From NCBI RefSeq assembly GCF_014352875.1, contig NZ_CP060695.1, positions 62,001 to 126,000 of the forward strand: a DNA stretch of 64,000 nt, in the 5' to 3' direction. The stretch's first letter is position 1, and each line of letters starts with the position of its first letter. The stretch is from Polaribacter pectinis. GTDB taxonomy: Bacteria; Bacteroidota; Bacteroidia; Flavobacteriales; Flavobacteriaceae. Made by a program: the position numbers and the translations under genes. The notes under the pieces were generated by a model. The model saw only the letters and a program-made list of their open reading frames with translations. It was not told the DNA's origin and did no database searches. Positions 25,440-34,269 of this stretch are shown here, piece after piece.

Positions 25440-26189
25440 ATGAAAGCAACCATAGAATACAATTCCAGAAAAATAGTAGTAAATATCTCTAATCCATTAG
25501 ATATTTCAATTCCAATAGATGTTTCTAAAGAGAATGTAAATGCTTGGTATGTAGAAGATCCAAAAATTTTTCCAGAAGAAATTGATGGGGAAAAGGTAAA
25601 GGTTTCTGAAGGTGCAGTTGTAAACTTTAACAATATTCATTTCAATCCTCATTCGCACATTACACATACAGAATGTGTTGGTCATATTACAGAAAAAGTG
25701 CACTCTGTAAACAAAAATCTAAAATATTATATTTTTCTAGCAGAAGTTGTTACAGTTGCGCCAGAAAGTAAAGGAAAAGATTTAGTAATTTCTGCAAAAC
25801 AACTTAAAACTGCTTTAGGTAATAAGAAAAGAGATGCAATAGTAATTCGAACAATTCCGAATTTATCTGACAAGAAATCGATGAAATACTCGAATACAAA
25901 TCCGCCTTATTTATTAGAAGAAGCAGCTATTTATTTACGAGAAAAAGGAATTAAACATTTACTAATTGATTTACCTTCAGTAGATAAGGAAAAAGATGAT
26001 GGCGAATTATTATGTCATAATGCATTTTGGAATACTGCAGGAAAGTTAAGAATGGATGCTACAATTACCGAGTTTATTTATGTGCCAAATTCAGTTGAAG
26101 ATGGAGAATATTTATTGAATTTAATGATTGCTCCTTTTGAGAATGATGCAACTCCAAGCAAGCCAGTTTTGTATAAAATAATCAATTAA
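25440..26189 (+). CDS. Cyclase-family (kynurenine formamidase-like) metal hydrolase
   Basis: 249 residues. Contains NPHSHITHTECVGHI (about 65-79), the metal-site motif of the cyclase family, where the usual HxGTHxD form is changed (Ile for Gly, Glu for Asp). VIRTIPNLS, NPPYLLEEAAIYLREKGIKH and LLIDLPSVDKEKDDGELLCHNAFW (catalytic His/Glu region) follow the family layout. The physiological substrate is unknown; a ring-opening amide or formyl hydrolase is expected. The next gene, an alpha/beta hydrolase, starts 3 bp later. Confidence 0.82.
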   Translation: MKATIEYNSRKIVVNISNPLDISIPIDVSKENVNAWYVEDPKIFPEEIDGEKVKVSEGAVVNFNNIHFNPHSHITHTECVGHITEKVHSVNKNLKYYIFLAEVVTVAPESKGKDLVISAKQLKTALGNKKRDAIVIRTIPNLSDKKSMKYSNTNPPYLLEEAAIYLREKGIKHLLIDLPSVDKEKDDGELLCHNAFWNTAGKLRMDATITEFIYVPNSVEDGEYLLNLMIAPFENDATPSKPVLYKIIN

Positions 26190-26192
26190 TTT

Positions 26193-27134
26193 ATGAAGAA
26201 TAGATTTAAAAAAAAGTATGTTTTTTACGGATTTTTAATTCTATTAATCCTACTGATAAAAGGTGGAATATATGCTGATATTTCTGTAGAAGATTTAAAA
26301 AGTGAGTTTGCAAATGAACATTCTAAGTATGTAGAAATCGATGGAATGCAGGTTCATTATAGAGATGAAGGAACAGGTTTTCCAATAGTTTTAGTTCATG
26401 GAACAGGTTCTTCATTGCATACTTGGAATTCTTGGACAAAAGAGCTCACAAAAAATTACAGAGTTATAAGGATGGATTTGCCAGCTTTTGGTATTACAGG
26501 TCCAAATAAAAATGCAGATTATTCTATAAAGAGTTACACAAAGTTTTTAAGTGATTTTTTAAAGAAAATGAATCTCTCTATATTTTATTTAGCAGGAAAT
26601 TCTTTAGGTGGAAATATTGCTTGGAATTACACAGCAGAAAACCCAGATAAAGTTGAAAAACTAATTTTAGTAGATGCAAGTGGTTTGCCAACAAATAAAC
26701 CACAACCTTGGATTTTTAAAATGGCAAAAACACCAATTATAAATTCGATGTTTTTATATTTTACCCCAAAATTTGTCATCAAACAAAATATGGAACAAGT
26801 ATATGCAGATGATTCTAAAATTACAGATTCTTTAATTACACGTTATCATAAAATGGCTTTGAGAGTTGGCAATAGAGAAGCTTTTATAGACAGAGCAAAA
26901 ATTGATTTTAAACCAACAGAAAAAGCAAATACAGATAAATTAAAAAGTATACAAACACAAACATTATTAATTTGGGGAGCACAAGATACTTGGATTCCTT
27001 TAGATAATGGAAAAAGAATGGATCGTATTTTACCCAACTCTAAATTGGTTGTTCTAGAAAATTCTGGTCACGTTCCAATGGAAGAAAATCCAAATGAAAG
27101 TTTACATATTTTAAAAGATTTTTTGGATGAGTGA
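26193..27134 (+). CDS. Alpha/beta hydrolase, membrane-anchored
   Basis: 313 residues. An N-terminal helix (YVFYGFLILLILLIKGGIYA, about 9-28) anchors it. The alpha/beta-hydrolase core has the oxyanion HG motif VLVHGTGSSLHTW, the nucleophile elbow GNSLGG (about 133-138; Ser), the acid in LLIWGAQDTWIPLDN and the His in LENSGHVPMEENP. The class cannot be narrowed (esterase, lipase-like). It overlaps the next gene by 8 bp. Confidence 0.9.
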   Translation: MKNRFKKKYVFYGFLILLILLIKGGIYADISVEDLKSEFANEHSKYVEIDGMQVHYRDEGTGFPIVLVHGTGSSLHTWNSWTKELTKNYRVIRMDLPAFGITGPNKNADYSIKSYTKFLSDFLKKMNLSIFYLAGNSLGGNIAWNYTAENPDKVEKLILVDASGLPTNKPQPWIFKMAKTPIINSMFLYFTPKFVIKQNMEQVYADDSKITDSLITRYHKMALRVGNREAFIDRAKIDFKPTEKANTDKLKSIQTQTLLIWGAQDTWIPLDNGKRMDRILPNSKLVVLENSGHVPMEENPNESLHILKDFLDE

Positions 27135-27372
27135 AAAGGTTTCAGAAATCATAAGAGTTTTTGTAATTACAATATTTGTTTTTGCAGCGTATTTTTTTCT
27201 AGATAATACTTCAATAATAAAATCTTTCTTAAATAATTTATCACAAAATTGGCCAATATTTACTTCAATGTTAAGTTCTTTAATTGGAACCATTATACAT
27301 TTCTTAAAACTTATTGGGATTATGTTCTCTGTTTACATTGTTATTTTAATATTTAAGATTAGAAAAAATTAA
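27127..27372 (+). CDS. Small two-helix membrane protein (unknown function)
   Basis: 81 residues. Two membrane segments (VFVITIFVFAAYFFL, about 11-25, and LIGIMFSVYIVILIF, about 62-76) are joined by an amphipathic region. Begins inside the last three codons of the hydrolase gene, so it is translationally coupled. The end overlaps the convergent corA by 4 bp. No family recognised. Confidence 0.6.
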   Translation: MSEKVSEIIRVFVITIFVFAAYFFLDNTSIIKSFLNNLSQNWPIFTSMLSSLIGTIIHFLKLIGIMFSVYIVILIFKIRKN

Positions 27373-28349
27373 AACCACTTCTTTCGTTTAAAATACCAAA
27401 CAGAAATAATGGTAACTAAAACCATAACACCTAATAAAATAAAATACCCATATTGAGATTTTAACTCTGGTATGTTCTCGAAATTCATTCCGTAAATTCC
27501 AGCTAAAAACGTAAGCGGAATAAAGATTACAGAAAGAATTGTCAATGTTTTCATTACTTCATTTAAACGATGACCTTGAATACTAAAGATTAAATTTATT
27601 TTACTTTCTAATTCTTGTAATTCAAAATCGATATTCGAAATTAAGTTATTGGTTTGTTCTTTTAATTCGCTAAAATATTTTACGTTAAAACCTTTAATTT
27701 CAATCTTTTCTAATTTAACAATTGTGTCTTTTAAACTAATAGTCGCTTTTTTAAAATTGAATAATTCTTGCTTTCTTTTTTCAACCAAAGAAGTAAATTC
27801 TGGTGTAGGTTTTATATTCCCAGAACTCAATTGATCTGAACTTAATTCAGCGTTTTCTTGGTAGGTATCTTGGTAGTTATCAATTATAGATTCCAATAAT
27901 AAAAATAATAAATAATCAGCTTTTTTCTTTCTAACAATTCCTTTATTACCTTCTAAACGTTCACGAATCCAATTAAAATAATCTCCTTGTTTTTCTTGAA
28001 TAGACCATAAATAATCAGGAGAAACAATAAAAATCATTTGTTCAGATTCAAATTTAGAACTTTGTGTAATTAAGACACGAGTAGTTACAAATAACAAACC
28101 ATCCAATAAAATTACTTTATTTGGGTGTTCTTCATCACTCAATAATTTTATTAAAAAATCGTCTAATTTATTTTGATGAATAACCTTCTTAAAAGACTCT
28201 TGATACTTAATTCCATAGGTATTAAGCCATTGAGTGTTGTCATCATTTTTAGTAAAAATTATTTCAGAAATTAACGAAGTATTCGTTTTTTCATAGTTTT
28301 TACTCGAATAATTAATAATAGATGATCTATTTAGAAATTCATTTTCCAT
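27369..28349 (-). CDS. corA: CorA-family magnesium/cobalt transporter
   Basis: 326 residues. Pore-forming pentamer. The GMN signature is in IYGMNFENIPELKSQYGYF at the end of the first of two C-terminal helices (IFIPLTFLAGIYGM and FILLGVMVLVTIISVWYF); the long cytoplasmic alpha/beta domain and the coiled stalk helix precede them (residues about 1-255). The acidic residue after GMN (FENIPE) is in the family loop. A basic tail (KRKKWF) closes it. Divergent from the MmcQ/YjbR gene. Confidence 0.94.
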   Translation of the reverse strand: MENEFLNRSSIINYSSKNYEKTNTSLISEIIFTKNDDNTQWLNTYGIKYQESFKKVIHQNKLDDFLIKLLSDEEHPNKVILLDGLLFVTTRVLITQSSKFESEQMIFIVSPDYLWSIQEKQGDYFNWIRERLEGNKGIVRKKKADYLLFLLLESIIDNYQDTYQENAELSSDQLSSGNIKPTPEFTSLVEKRKQELFNFKKATISLKDTIVKLEKIEIKGFNVKYFSELKEQTNNLISNIDFELQELESKINLIFSIQGHRLNEVMKTLTILSVIFIPLTFLAGIYGMNFENIPELKSQYGYFILLGVMVLVTIISVWYFKRKKWF

Positions 28350-28363
28350 TTGAATAATAATTG

Positions 28364-28371
28364 TAAATTTG
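28364..28371 (+). promoter_or_regulatory. Candidate -7 box of the MmcQ/YjbR gene
   Basis: TAAATTTG matches TAnnTTTG and lies 43 bp ahead of the ATG at 28415. The -33 partner is not clear. Confidence 0.35.
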
Positions 28372-28414
28372 ATAGATAAAGGTACTTTTTAAATTGTAAT
28401 AAATATAATAATTT

Positions 28415-28783
28415 ATGCACATAGAACAATTAAGAGATTTCTGTATTGCTAAAAAAGGAGTAACAGAACATTTTCCTTTTGATGATGTAACCTTGGTTTT
28501 TAAAGTGATGGGAAAAATGTTTGCTTTAGTAGGTTTAGAAAGATGGGAAAAAGGTGAAACTAAAATAAATTTAAAATGTAATCCAGAAAAAGCGGAAGAA
28601 TTACGAGGAGAATATGAAGGAATTGAGCCAGGTTTTCACATGAGTAAAAAACATTGGAATACTGTAATTATAAATTCTTCGGATGTTTCAGATGATTTGG
28701 TAAGAGAATTAATAAACCATTCATATAATTTAGTTGTAAAAGGATTAACCAAAAAACTACAAGCTGAACTTGAGAGTTTATAA
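28415..28783 (+). CDS. MmcQ/YjbR-family protein
   Basis: 122 residues. YjbR fold with CyaY-like topology: FCIAKKGVTEHFPFDDVTLV, FKVMGKMFALVGLERW, INLKCNPEKAEELRGEYEG, EPGFHMSKKHWNTVII and LINHSYNLVVKGL are the usual blocks. Called DNA-binding in databases, but the function is not known. The next gene starts 2 bp later and may be coupled. Confidence 0.9.
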   Translation: MHIEQLRDFCIAKKGVTEHFPFDDVTLVFKVMGKMFALVGLERWEKGETKINLKCNPEKAEELRGEYEGIEPGFHMSKKHWNTVIINSSDVSDDLVRELINHSYNLVVKGLTKKLQAELESL

Positions 28784-28785
28784 AT

Positions 28786-29037
28786 ATGATTGATAAAGAA
28801 GAAATTATAAAGAAACATTGCTATACAGAATTAGTTTATGAAAGAATTAATAAAAAGCTGTGCATAAATTTTTCTAAAGCAGAAATAGAAAAATTATTAT
28901 GTAAGGTTCTTTCAGAAACATCTTTAGAAAACTATTTTAAAAAAGGAAAGAATTTTTATGTTTTTAATGAAAATTATCAAATAAAAATAACAGTAAATTC
29001 TAACACATTTAGAATTATTACAGTTGATAAAATTTAG
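28786..29037 (+). CDS. DUF3781 domain protein
   Basis: 83 residues. YERINKKLCINFSKAEIEKL, KGKNFYVFNENYQIKITVNS and TFRIITVDKI match DUF3781, a small family of unknown role. It is located between the MmcQ/YjbR gene (2 bp) and the formyl-THF cyclo-ligase gene (18 bp), all on the plus strand, so these three are likely one operon. Confidence 0.75.
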   Translation: MIDKEEIIKKHCYTELVYERINKKLCINFSKAEIEKLLCKVLSETSLENYFKKGKNFYVFNENYQIKITVNSNTFRIITVDKI

Positions 29038-29055
29038 TTTCTAAAGGTTAGATTC

Positions 29056-29604
29056 ATGAAAAAGCAAGAGCTAAGAAAAATATACAAACAAAAAAGGACA
29101 GATTTAACGGATGCTGAAATTAAAGAATTTCAAGAAAATATTTATAAACAAATTTTTAATTTAGATCTTTCTGAAGTTCAAACGGTTCATTTATTTCTTT
29201 CCTTAAGAAAATTTAATGAAATAGATACTTCATCAATTATTAGTTTTTTAAGAGAAAAAGGAAAACGAATAGTTGTAAGTAAATGTAATTTTGAAGACAA
29301 TACTTTGTCACATTTTTATTTTGATGAAAATACTGTTTTAGAGTTAAATAAATTCGGAGTTCCAGAACCAATAAACACAGAACAAGTTAACGAAACTGTT
29401 TTAGATTTAATTTTTGTGCCACTTTTAATTTCTGATAAACAAAACTTTAGAGTTGGTTATGGTAAAGGTTTTTACGACCGATTTTTATCTAATTGTAGAA
29501 AAGATGCCAAGAAAATAGGGTTGAACTTCTTTAAACCGATTACAAAAATTGAAGATGTTCACGAATTTGATGTTGCTTTAGATTCTGTTATTTTTCCGAA
29601 ATAA
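29056..29604 (+). CDS. 5-formyltetrahydrofolate cyclo-ligase
   Basis: 182 residues. Converts 5-formyl-THF with ATP to 5,10-methenyl-THF. The N-terminus ELRKIYKQKRTDLTDAEIKE has the ATP-binding Arg/Lys, VHLFLSLRKFNEIDTSSII the substrate-binding strand, LIFVPLLISDKQNFRVGYGKGFYDRFLS (about 120-147) the GxGxGxYDR phosphate loop. Normal length. The convergent M23 peptidase gene ends 6 bp away. Confidence 0.93.
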   Translation: MKKQELRKIYKQKRTDLTDAEIKEFQENIYKQIFNLDLSEVQTVHLFLSLRKFNEIDTSSIISFLREKGKRIVVSKCNFEDNTLSHFYFDENTVLELNKFGVPEPINTEQVNETVLDLIFVPLLISDKQNFRVGYGKGFYDRFLSNCRKDAKKIGLNFFKPITKIEDVHEFDVALDSVIFPK

Positions 29605-29610
29605 TTTTAC

Positions 29611-30333
29611 TTAATTTTCTTTAAAACCTTTCAGTTTAAAAAGTAAATTCGGATTCGGACAAATATTTTTCCAAAATTCAGTTTCACTTTCTAAAACAAC
29701 TCCAGGAAAATCATTTTTATAATCTAAAAGCGATAACATAATTTGAAAATGTAAATGAGGAACCCATTCACCATTTTCTGCATAATTACCCAATACACCA
29801 ATTTGCTCTCCTTTTTTAATGTGTTCTCCAATAGAAAATTTTAAAACACTTTCAGCAGAAAGATGACCATATAAAGTATAAAACTCAACATCATCAATTA
29901 AATGTTTTAGAATTATAAAACCACCATAACCTTTTAATTCTTTCTGATGAAGTGTACAAACAACTTCGCCTTCTAAAATTGCATGAACTGGCGTGTTTTC
30001 TGGTAGCCAAAAATCTAATCCTAAATGAATATTTCTTTTTTCTACGCTATTTTTATCAAGTGAATTATAAATGTCAGAAGTATATAAAGCACGTTTTTCT
30101 AAATAACCACCAGCAATAATTTTAGTAGGATTTTTTTGCTGAATTTCATCGAGTTTACTTTCAAAATAAACAGGATTATTAAACTCATCAAAAGTTTTAA
30201 CAGTTGAGTTATTGATACTTAAATCGATATGAAAAACAGCACTTTTTTCAACCGTAGGAAATAATTCTTTTATAGAAAAGTGTTTGTTTTTAGACCAATT
30301 TTTAAAGTTCTTATATCTCTTTTTTTCATCCAT
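29611..30333 (-). CDS. M23 family peptidase (LytM-type)
   Basis: 240 residues. The LytM zinc site is NIHLGLDFWLPENTPVHA (HxxxD; about 102-119) with VPHLHFQIML (HxH; about 187-196). A YGHLSAESVLKFSIGEHIKKG segment and IGVLGNYAENGEW are typical lysostaphin-fold elements. It probably cleaves peptidoglycan cross-bridges. I start it at the ATG at 30333 (MDEKKRYKNF); an in-frame TTG at 30423 would overlap the divergent ade start. No signal peptide is visible with either start, which is unusual for a wall enzyme. Confidence 0.83.
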   Translation of the reverse strand: MDEKKRYKNFKNWSKNKHFSIKELFPTVEKSAVFHIDLSINNSTVKTFDEFNNPVYFESKLDEIQQKNPTKIIAGGYLEKRALYTSDIYNSLDKNSVEKRNIHLGLDFWLPENTPVHAILEGEVVCTLHQKELKGYGGFIILKHLIDDVEFYTLYGHLSAESVLKFSIGEHIKKGEQIGVLGNYAENGEWVPHLHFQIMLSLLDYKNDFPGVVLESETEFWKNICPNPNLLFKLKGFKEN

Positions 30334-30386
30334 ATTCAAAAATAGAATATTCTCTTTAGTTTTAGAAAATAACTTTTTATTATTTG

Positions 30387-30394
30387 TAGTTTTG
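30387..30394 (+). promoter_or_regulatory. Candidate -7 box of ade
   Basis: TAGTTTTG matches TAnnTTTG and is 17 bp before the ade ATG, so the leader would be about 10-12 nt. No TTG is at the ideal -33 distance. Confidence 0.35.
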
Positions 30395-30411
30395 TGTAAA
30401 ACAGTTTTAGA

Positions 30412-32034
30412 ATGATTGTACAAGGAAACATTGTAGATATAGAAAATAAGAGAATTTATAAAGGAGAAGTTTTAGTAAAAAATGGAAAGATTTTAGAAGT
30501 TCGAGAAGCTGCGCATGCTAAAGAAAACTATATTTTACCCGGTTTTGTAGATGCACATATCCACATAGAAAGTTCCATGTTGGTTCCTTCTGAATTTGCA
30601 AAAATTGCAGTTGTTCATGGAACAGTAGCAACAGTTTCTGATCCGCATGAAATTGCCAATGTTTTAGGTGTAAAAGGTGTTAATTTTATGATTGAAAATG
30701 GAAAAAAAGTTCCGCTGAAATTCAATTTTGGCGCACCAAGTTGTGTACCTGCAACATCTTTTGAAAGTGCTGGTGCAATTATAGATTCTGATGATATTAA
30801 ATTAATGATGGAAAACCCGGACATTAAATATTTGGCAGAAATGATGAATTATCCTGGTGTTTTATTTGATGATGAAGAAGTTTTAGCAAAAATAAAACAT
30901 GCGAAAAATAACAACAAACCAATTGATGGACATGCACCAGGTTTACGAGGAAAAGATGTTACAAAATACATTTCTGCAGGAATTTCTACAGATCATGAGT
31001 GTTTTTCTTATGAAGAAGCTTTAGAAAAGTTACAAAAAGGAATGAAAGTGATTATTAGAGAAGGTTCTGCTGCAAAAAACTTCGAAGCTTTAATAGATTT
31101 ATTACCAGAACATTTTCAGAAAATGATGTTTTGTTCAGATGACAAACATCCAGATGATTTGTTGTTAGGGCATATCAATCAATTGTGTGAGCGAGCAGTT
31201 ACTAAAGGAATTGATGTTTTTAAAGTATTACAAGCTGCTTGTGTAAACCCTGTAAAACACTATAATTTAGACGTTGGTTTATTGCAAAAAGGAAATGATG
31301 CAGATTTTATTATTGTTGAAGATTTAAAGAAGTTTAAGGTTTTAGAAACCTATATAAATGGAGAGTTGGTTGCTAAAAATGGAGAGTCATATGTGAAACA
31401 TGTAGATTTCGAAGTTTTAAACAATTTTAATACAGATAAAAAGAAAGTTGAAGAGTTTAGATTCGAATCTTCATCAGAAAAAATAAGAGTAATTGAAGCT
31501 TTAGATGGCGAATTGGTTACAAACAATATTGAAGCAAATTCTTTAATTAAAGATGGAAATTTAGTTTCAAATACAGAAAATGATGTTTTAAAAATGACAG
31601 TTGTAAATCGTTATAAAAACGATAAACCAGCAATTGCATTTATAAAAAATTTCGGTTTAAAAGAAGGCGCCATTGCAAGTTCTGTTGGGCACGATTCGCA
31701 TAATATTATTGCAGTTGGCGTTTCTGACGAAGCAATTTGCAAAGCTGTAAATTTAATTATTGAAAATAGAGGAGGAGTTTGTGCAGTAAATTCATCTGAA
31801 GAAAAAATAGTCTCTTTACCAGTTGCAGGAATTATGAGCGACAAATCTGCTCTTGAAATTGGAGAAAAATATGCAGAATTAGATAAAATGGCAAAAGAAA
31901 TGGGAAGCAAATTAAGAGCACCTTATATGAGTTTGTCTTTTATGGCTTTGTTGGTAATTCCGTCTTTAAAATTGTCTGATAAAGGTTTGTTTGATGGAAC
32001 TTCCTTCAAGTTTACTTCTTTAGAAATAGAATAA
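30412..32034 (+). CDS. ade: Adenine deaminase
   Basis: 540 residues. Converts adenine to hypoxanthine (purine salvage). Amidohydrolase fold: [20 protein letters not shown] (about 40-59) has the first metal Hx[15 protein letters not shown] and [20 protein letters not shown] the next metal ligands, [15 protein letters not shown] (about 240-254) the catalytic Asp. The C-terminal domain, [23 protein letters not shown] and RGGVCAVN, is characteristic of Ade rather than other amidohydrolases. Divergent from the M23 gene by 78 bp. Confidence 0.95.
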   Translation: MIVQGNIVDIENKRIYKGEVLVKNGKILEVREAAHAKENYILPGFVDAHIHIESSMLVPSEFAKIAVVHGTVATVSDPHEIANVLGVKGVNFMIENGKKVPLKFNFGAPSCVPATSFESAGAIIDSDDIKLMMENPDIKYLAEMMNYPGVLFDDEEVLAKIKHAKNNNKPIDGHAPGLRGKDVTKYISAGISTDHECFSYEEALEKLQKGMKVIIREGSAAKNFEALIDLLPEHFQKMMFCSDDKHPDDLLLGHINQLCERAVTKGIDVFKVLQAACVNPVKHYNLDVGLLQKGNDADFIIVEDLKKFKVLETYINGELVAKNGESYVKHVDFEVLNNFNTDKKKVEEFRFESSSEKIRVIEALDGELVTNNIEANSLIKDGNLVSNTENDVLKMTVVNRYKNDKPAIAFIKNFGLKEGAIASSVGHDSHNIIAVGVSDEAICKAVNLIIENRGGVCAVNSSEEKIVSLPVAGIMSDKSALEIGEKYAELDKMAKEMGSKLRAPYMSLSFMALLVIPSLKLSDKGLFDGTSFKFTSLEIE

Positions 32035-32067
32035 AAGTGTCCTTTTTAGTGAAGAGATAACATAATA

Positions 32068-32101
32068 GAGAAATCTTATTTTAAAACCTTTGAGATTTCT
32101 C
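32068..32101 (+). other. Hairpin after ade
   Basis: GAGAAATCT (32068-32076) pairs with AGATTTCTC (32093-32101) around a 16-base loop. There is no T tract after it, so it is a weak terminator at best. Confidence 0.35.
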
Positions 32102-32147
32102 CTAAAGATTAAAATGACAAATAGTTGCTTTATTAATACCGGAAATT

Positions 32148-32236
32148 GGCAAACAAGTTTAGCCCTGATTGAAACGGCATCCTTTTTTATTTTTCATAAA
32201 AAAGATATAGTGGAAAGCAGGAAATAGCTTCTAAAA
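32148..32236 (-). repeat. Modular intergenic repeat, copy 3 (reverse orientation)
   Basis: Read on the minus strand it begins AGAAGCTATTTCCTGCTTTC and ends CAATCAGGGCTAAACTTGTT, nearly the same as copy 2. The middle is different: ACTATATCTTTTTTATG then AAATAAAAAAGGATGCCG. So the outer modules are conserved and the inner hairpin arms exist in two forms. Lies between ade and the PhnA-like gene. Confidence 0.75.
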
Positions 32237-32281
32237 AATCCTATTTAAAATGGTACTTTTGTCAATATTAAAATATATAAA

Positions 32282-32878
32282 ATGAGTTTACAAGAAGAGT
32301 TAGAAAACAGAAGTGGAAATAAATGCGAATTATGTACAGCAACAGATAGTTTATCTGTTTACGATGTAAAACCAACTATAACTGGTGGTGGAGGAATGGA
32401 TGGAAGTTTGTTGGCTTGTGAAACTTGTATAACTCAAATCGATAATCCAGAAGAAACCGACGCAAATCATTGGCGTTGTTTAAACGATTCTATGTGGAGT
32501 GAGTTTAGAGCTGTAAAGGTTGTTGCTTGGCGCATGTTGTCTCGTTTAAGAAACGAAGGTTGGCCAAAAGATTTGTTGGATATGATGTATTTGGAAGACG
32601 ACGATTTACGTTTTGCAAAAGAATCTGGAGATCATTTAGACGAAAGCGAAAAGATAATTCATAGAGATGCAAATGGTGCAATTTTACAGGCTGGAGATTC
32701 TGTGGTTTTAATAAAAGATTTAAAAGTTAAAGGTTCTAGTTTGGTTGCAAAACAAGGTACTGCCGTTCGTAGAATTTCTTTAGACCATGAAAATGCAAAA
32801 TATATAGAAGGTAAAGTTGGCCCGACACAAATTGTAATTATTACAGATTACGTTAAGAAAATGGCGGAAAAAGAATAG
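32282..32878 (+). CDS. PhnA-domain protein
   Basis: 198 residues. N-terminal zinc ribbon with CELC (about 15-18) and CETC (about 46-49), and a C-terminal PhnA SH3-like domain (about 130-195): RDANGAILQAGDSVVLIKDL, KVKGSSLVAKQGTAVRRIS and YIEGKVGPTQIVIITDYVKK. Despite the name from a phosphonate operon, the biochemical role of the family is uncertain. The ATG at 32282 opens the conserved LQEELENRSGNKC. Confidence 0.92.
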   Translation: MSLQEELENRSGNKCELCTATDSLSVYDVKPTITGGGGMDGSLLACETCITQIDNPEETDANHWRCLNDSMWSEFRAVKVVAWRMLSRLRNEGWPKDLLDMMYLEDDDLRFAKESGDHLDESEKIIHRDANGAILQAGDSVVLIKDLKVKGSSLVAKQGTAVRRISLDHENAKYIEGKVGPTQIVIITDYVKKMAEKE

Positions 32879-33008
32879 AAAGCCCCTTTTGTCTTTCAGA
32901 CATTTTCCTCAAAGGGAAAAAAGCACTCTTGCGACTGACTTTAGTTTTCATATATTTTTAAAGTAAGTTTAGAGACTATATTATGGGCAAAGAAAAACAC
33001 AACAGTTT

Positions 33009-33038
33009 CTCCCTCCTTTGGAGGGATTAAGGGAGGCT
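33009..33038. repeat. C/T-rich nested hairpin near the DUF4407 3' end
   Basis: TCCCTCC (33010-33016) pairs with GGAGGGA (33020-33026) around TTT, and a second arm GGGAG (33031-33035) repeats part of the right-hand side so an alternative stem is possible. Read on the minus strand it follows the DUF4407 stop. It resembles flavobacterial C-rich intergenic repeats, which I cannot confirm here. Confidence 0.4.
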
Positions 33039-33040
33039 TT

Positions 33041-34141
33041 TTACAACATTTTTTGTTGTTTTTTATAAAAAGAATCGGCTTGCAATTTCATTAAATCGCG
33101 AGCCATTTTTTGTTTATAAGCATATATTTCTTCCTCTGTAGCAATATCTTCATATACTTTTTTGTTAACAGTAATGTCTGCTTGTAATAATTGGTTTCTT
33201 TGGTCTACTTGTTGTTTTACCCAAGTTTTTATAGCAGATTCATTATCTTCTAATTTAAAATCATATTCGCCTTTTGGTGAAATTAATTTAGCAAAAATTG
33301 GCGATGTTTCTATCGCTAAAAACAACAAAAATATAAAGAAAGATGGCAACCAAGGTAATTTGCCTAAAGCATTAATTCTTGCCATTAATCCATCGAAATT
33401 TGCAATAATGGGTTGTGTTTTACTTTCGTAAATTTTCTGATTTTCTATTAAAGTAGCAATATCAGCTTCTTTGTTTTTAATTTTTTCTGCGTTTTCTTTT
33501 TTCAAATTATTTAATGCAAATAAAGAAGCATCGTGTTTGTCTCTTTTTTCTTTATAAACTGGCCCTTTACCTAATAATTTGGTCCCTTTTCTACCTTCAG
33601 CTTCTGCAATATAGGTTTCATATAAAGCATTTGTTTTTGCTTCTTGGGTATTAATTTCTTGTTTTAAGCCCTCAATTTCTGAACTTATACTTGCAATTTC
33701 TGGAGTAAATTGTGCTGCAATTTCAGTTTTATTATCCAGTGTCTTTTGGTTTTTCTCTGTCAATAAAACCTGATTTATTTCTTTCTCAAACAACTTTAAT
33801 TCTAAAGGTTTAGAAATTACAATGGCAATAATAACTGCCAATAAAATTCTTGGAGAAGCTTGTAGGAATTCTCTCCATTTAGAATCTGATTTTTTTAATG
33901 TAGAAACTATAAATCTGTCTAGATTAAAGATTAACAATCCCCAAATTAATCCAAAGAAAATGGAAGCAAAGATATTATCAAATACTGTAAAAAGCGCATA
34001 ACTTCCTGCAATGGTTGCCATAACTGCTGTGAAAAAAACTGTGGCGCCAATGCCAACATATTTGTTTTGTTCTCCATTAGAACAGTTTTCAATTAGGTTT
34101 TTATCGACTCCAGAACAAGTAAGAAAGAAATTTTTAAGCAC
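33041..34141 (-). CDS. DUF4407 membrane protein
   Basis: 366 residues. N-terminal four-helix membrane region: VGIGATVFFTAVMATIAGSY, IFASIFFGLIWGLLIFNLDR, and ILLAVIIAIVISKPLELKLF; then a coiled coil (about 140-230; ISSEIEGLKQEINTQEAKTN) and one further membrane helix (WLPSFFIFLLFLAIETSPIF). This is the layout of DUF4407. The start is a GTG at 34141 opening MLKNFFLTCSGVDK. Physiological role unknown. Confidence 0.85.
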   Translation of the reverse strand: MLKNFFLTCSGVDKNLIENCSNGEQNKYVGIGATVFFTAVMATIAGSYALFTVFDNIFASIFFGLIWGLLIFNLDRFIVSTLKKSDSKWREFLQASPRILLAVIIAIVISKPLELKLFEKEINQVLLTEKNQKTLDNKTEIAAQFTPEIASISSEIEGLKQEINTQEAKTNALYETYIAEAEGRKGTKLLGKGPVYKEKRDKHDASLFALNNLKKENAEKIKNKEADIATLIENQKIYESKTQPIIANFDGLMARINALGKLPWLPSFFIFLLFLAIETSPIFAKLISPKGEYDFKLEDNESAIKTWVKQQVDQRNQLLQADITVNKKVYEDIATEEEIYAYKQKMARDLMKLQADSFYKKQQKML

Positions 34142-34195
34142 AGTATTTTGTTTAGTTATAAAAGTATAACGTATTTGTAGAGAATTTGTTACATA

Positions 34196-34225
34196 AAAAA
34201 ACCTCGAATATTCGAGGTTTTTTAA
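34196..34225. terminator. Bidirectional terminator between blaR1-type and DUF4407 genes
   Basis: A perfect 28-bp palindrome (34196-34223) with core ACCTCGAATATTCGAGGT flanked by A and T tracts. On the minus strand it follows the blaR1-type stop by about 40 bp. Confidence 0.8.
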
Positions 34226-34242
34226 AATGTTCTAAACAAGTA

Positions 34243-34269
34243 ATTATTATTATTATTATTATTATTATT
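34243..34269. repeat. (ATT)9 microsatellite at the blaR1-type 3' end
   Basis: Nine perfect ATT units, on the minus strand AAT. It covers the stop codon (34265-34267) and the first bases after it. A unit gain or loss here would keep the TAA in place, because each unit keeps frame and itself gives TAA on the minus strand in one phase. Confidence 0.85.
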
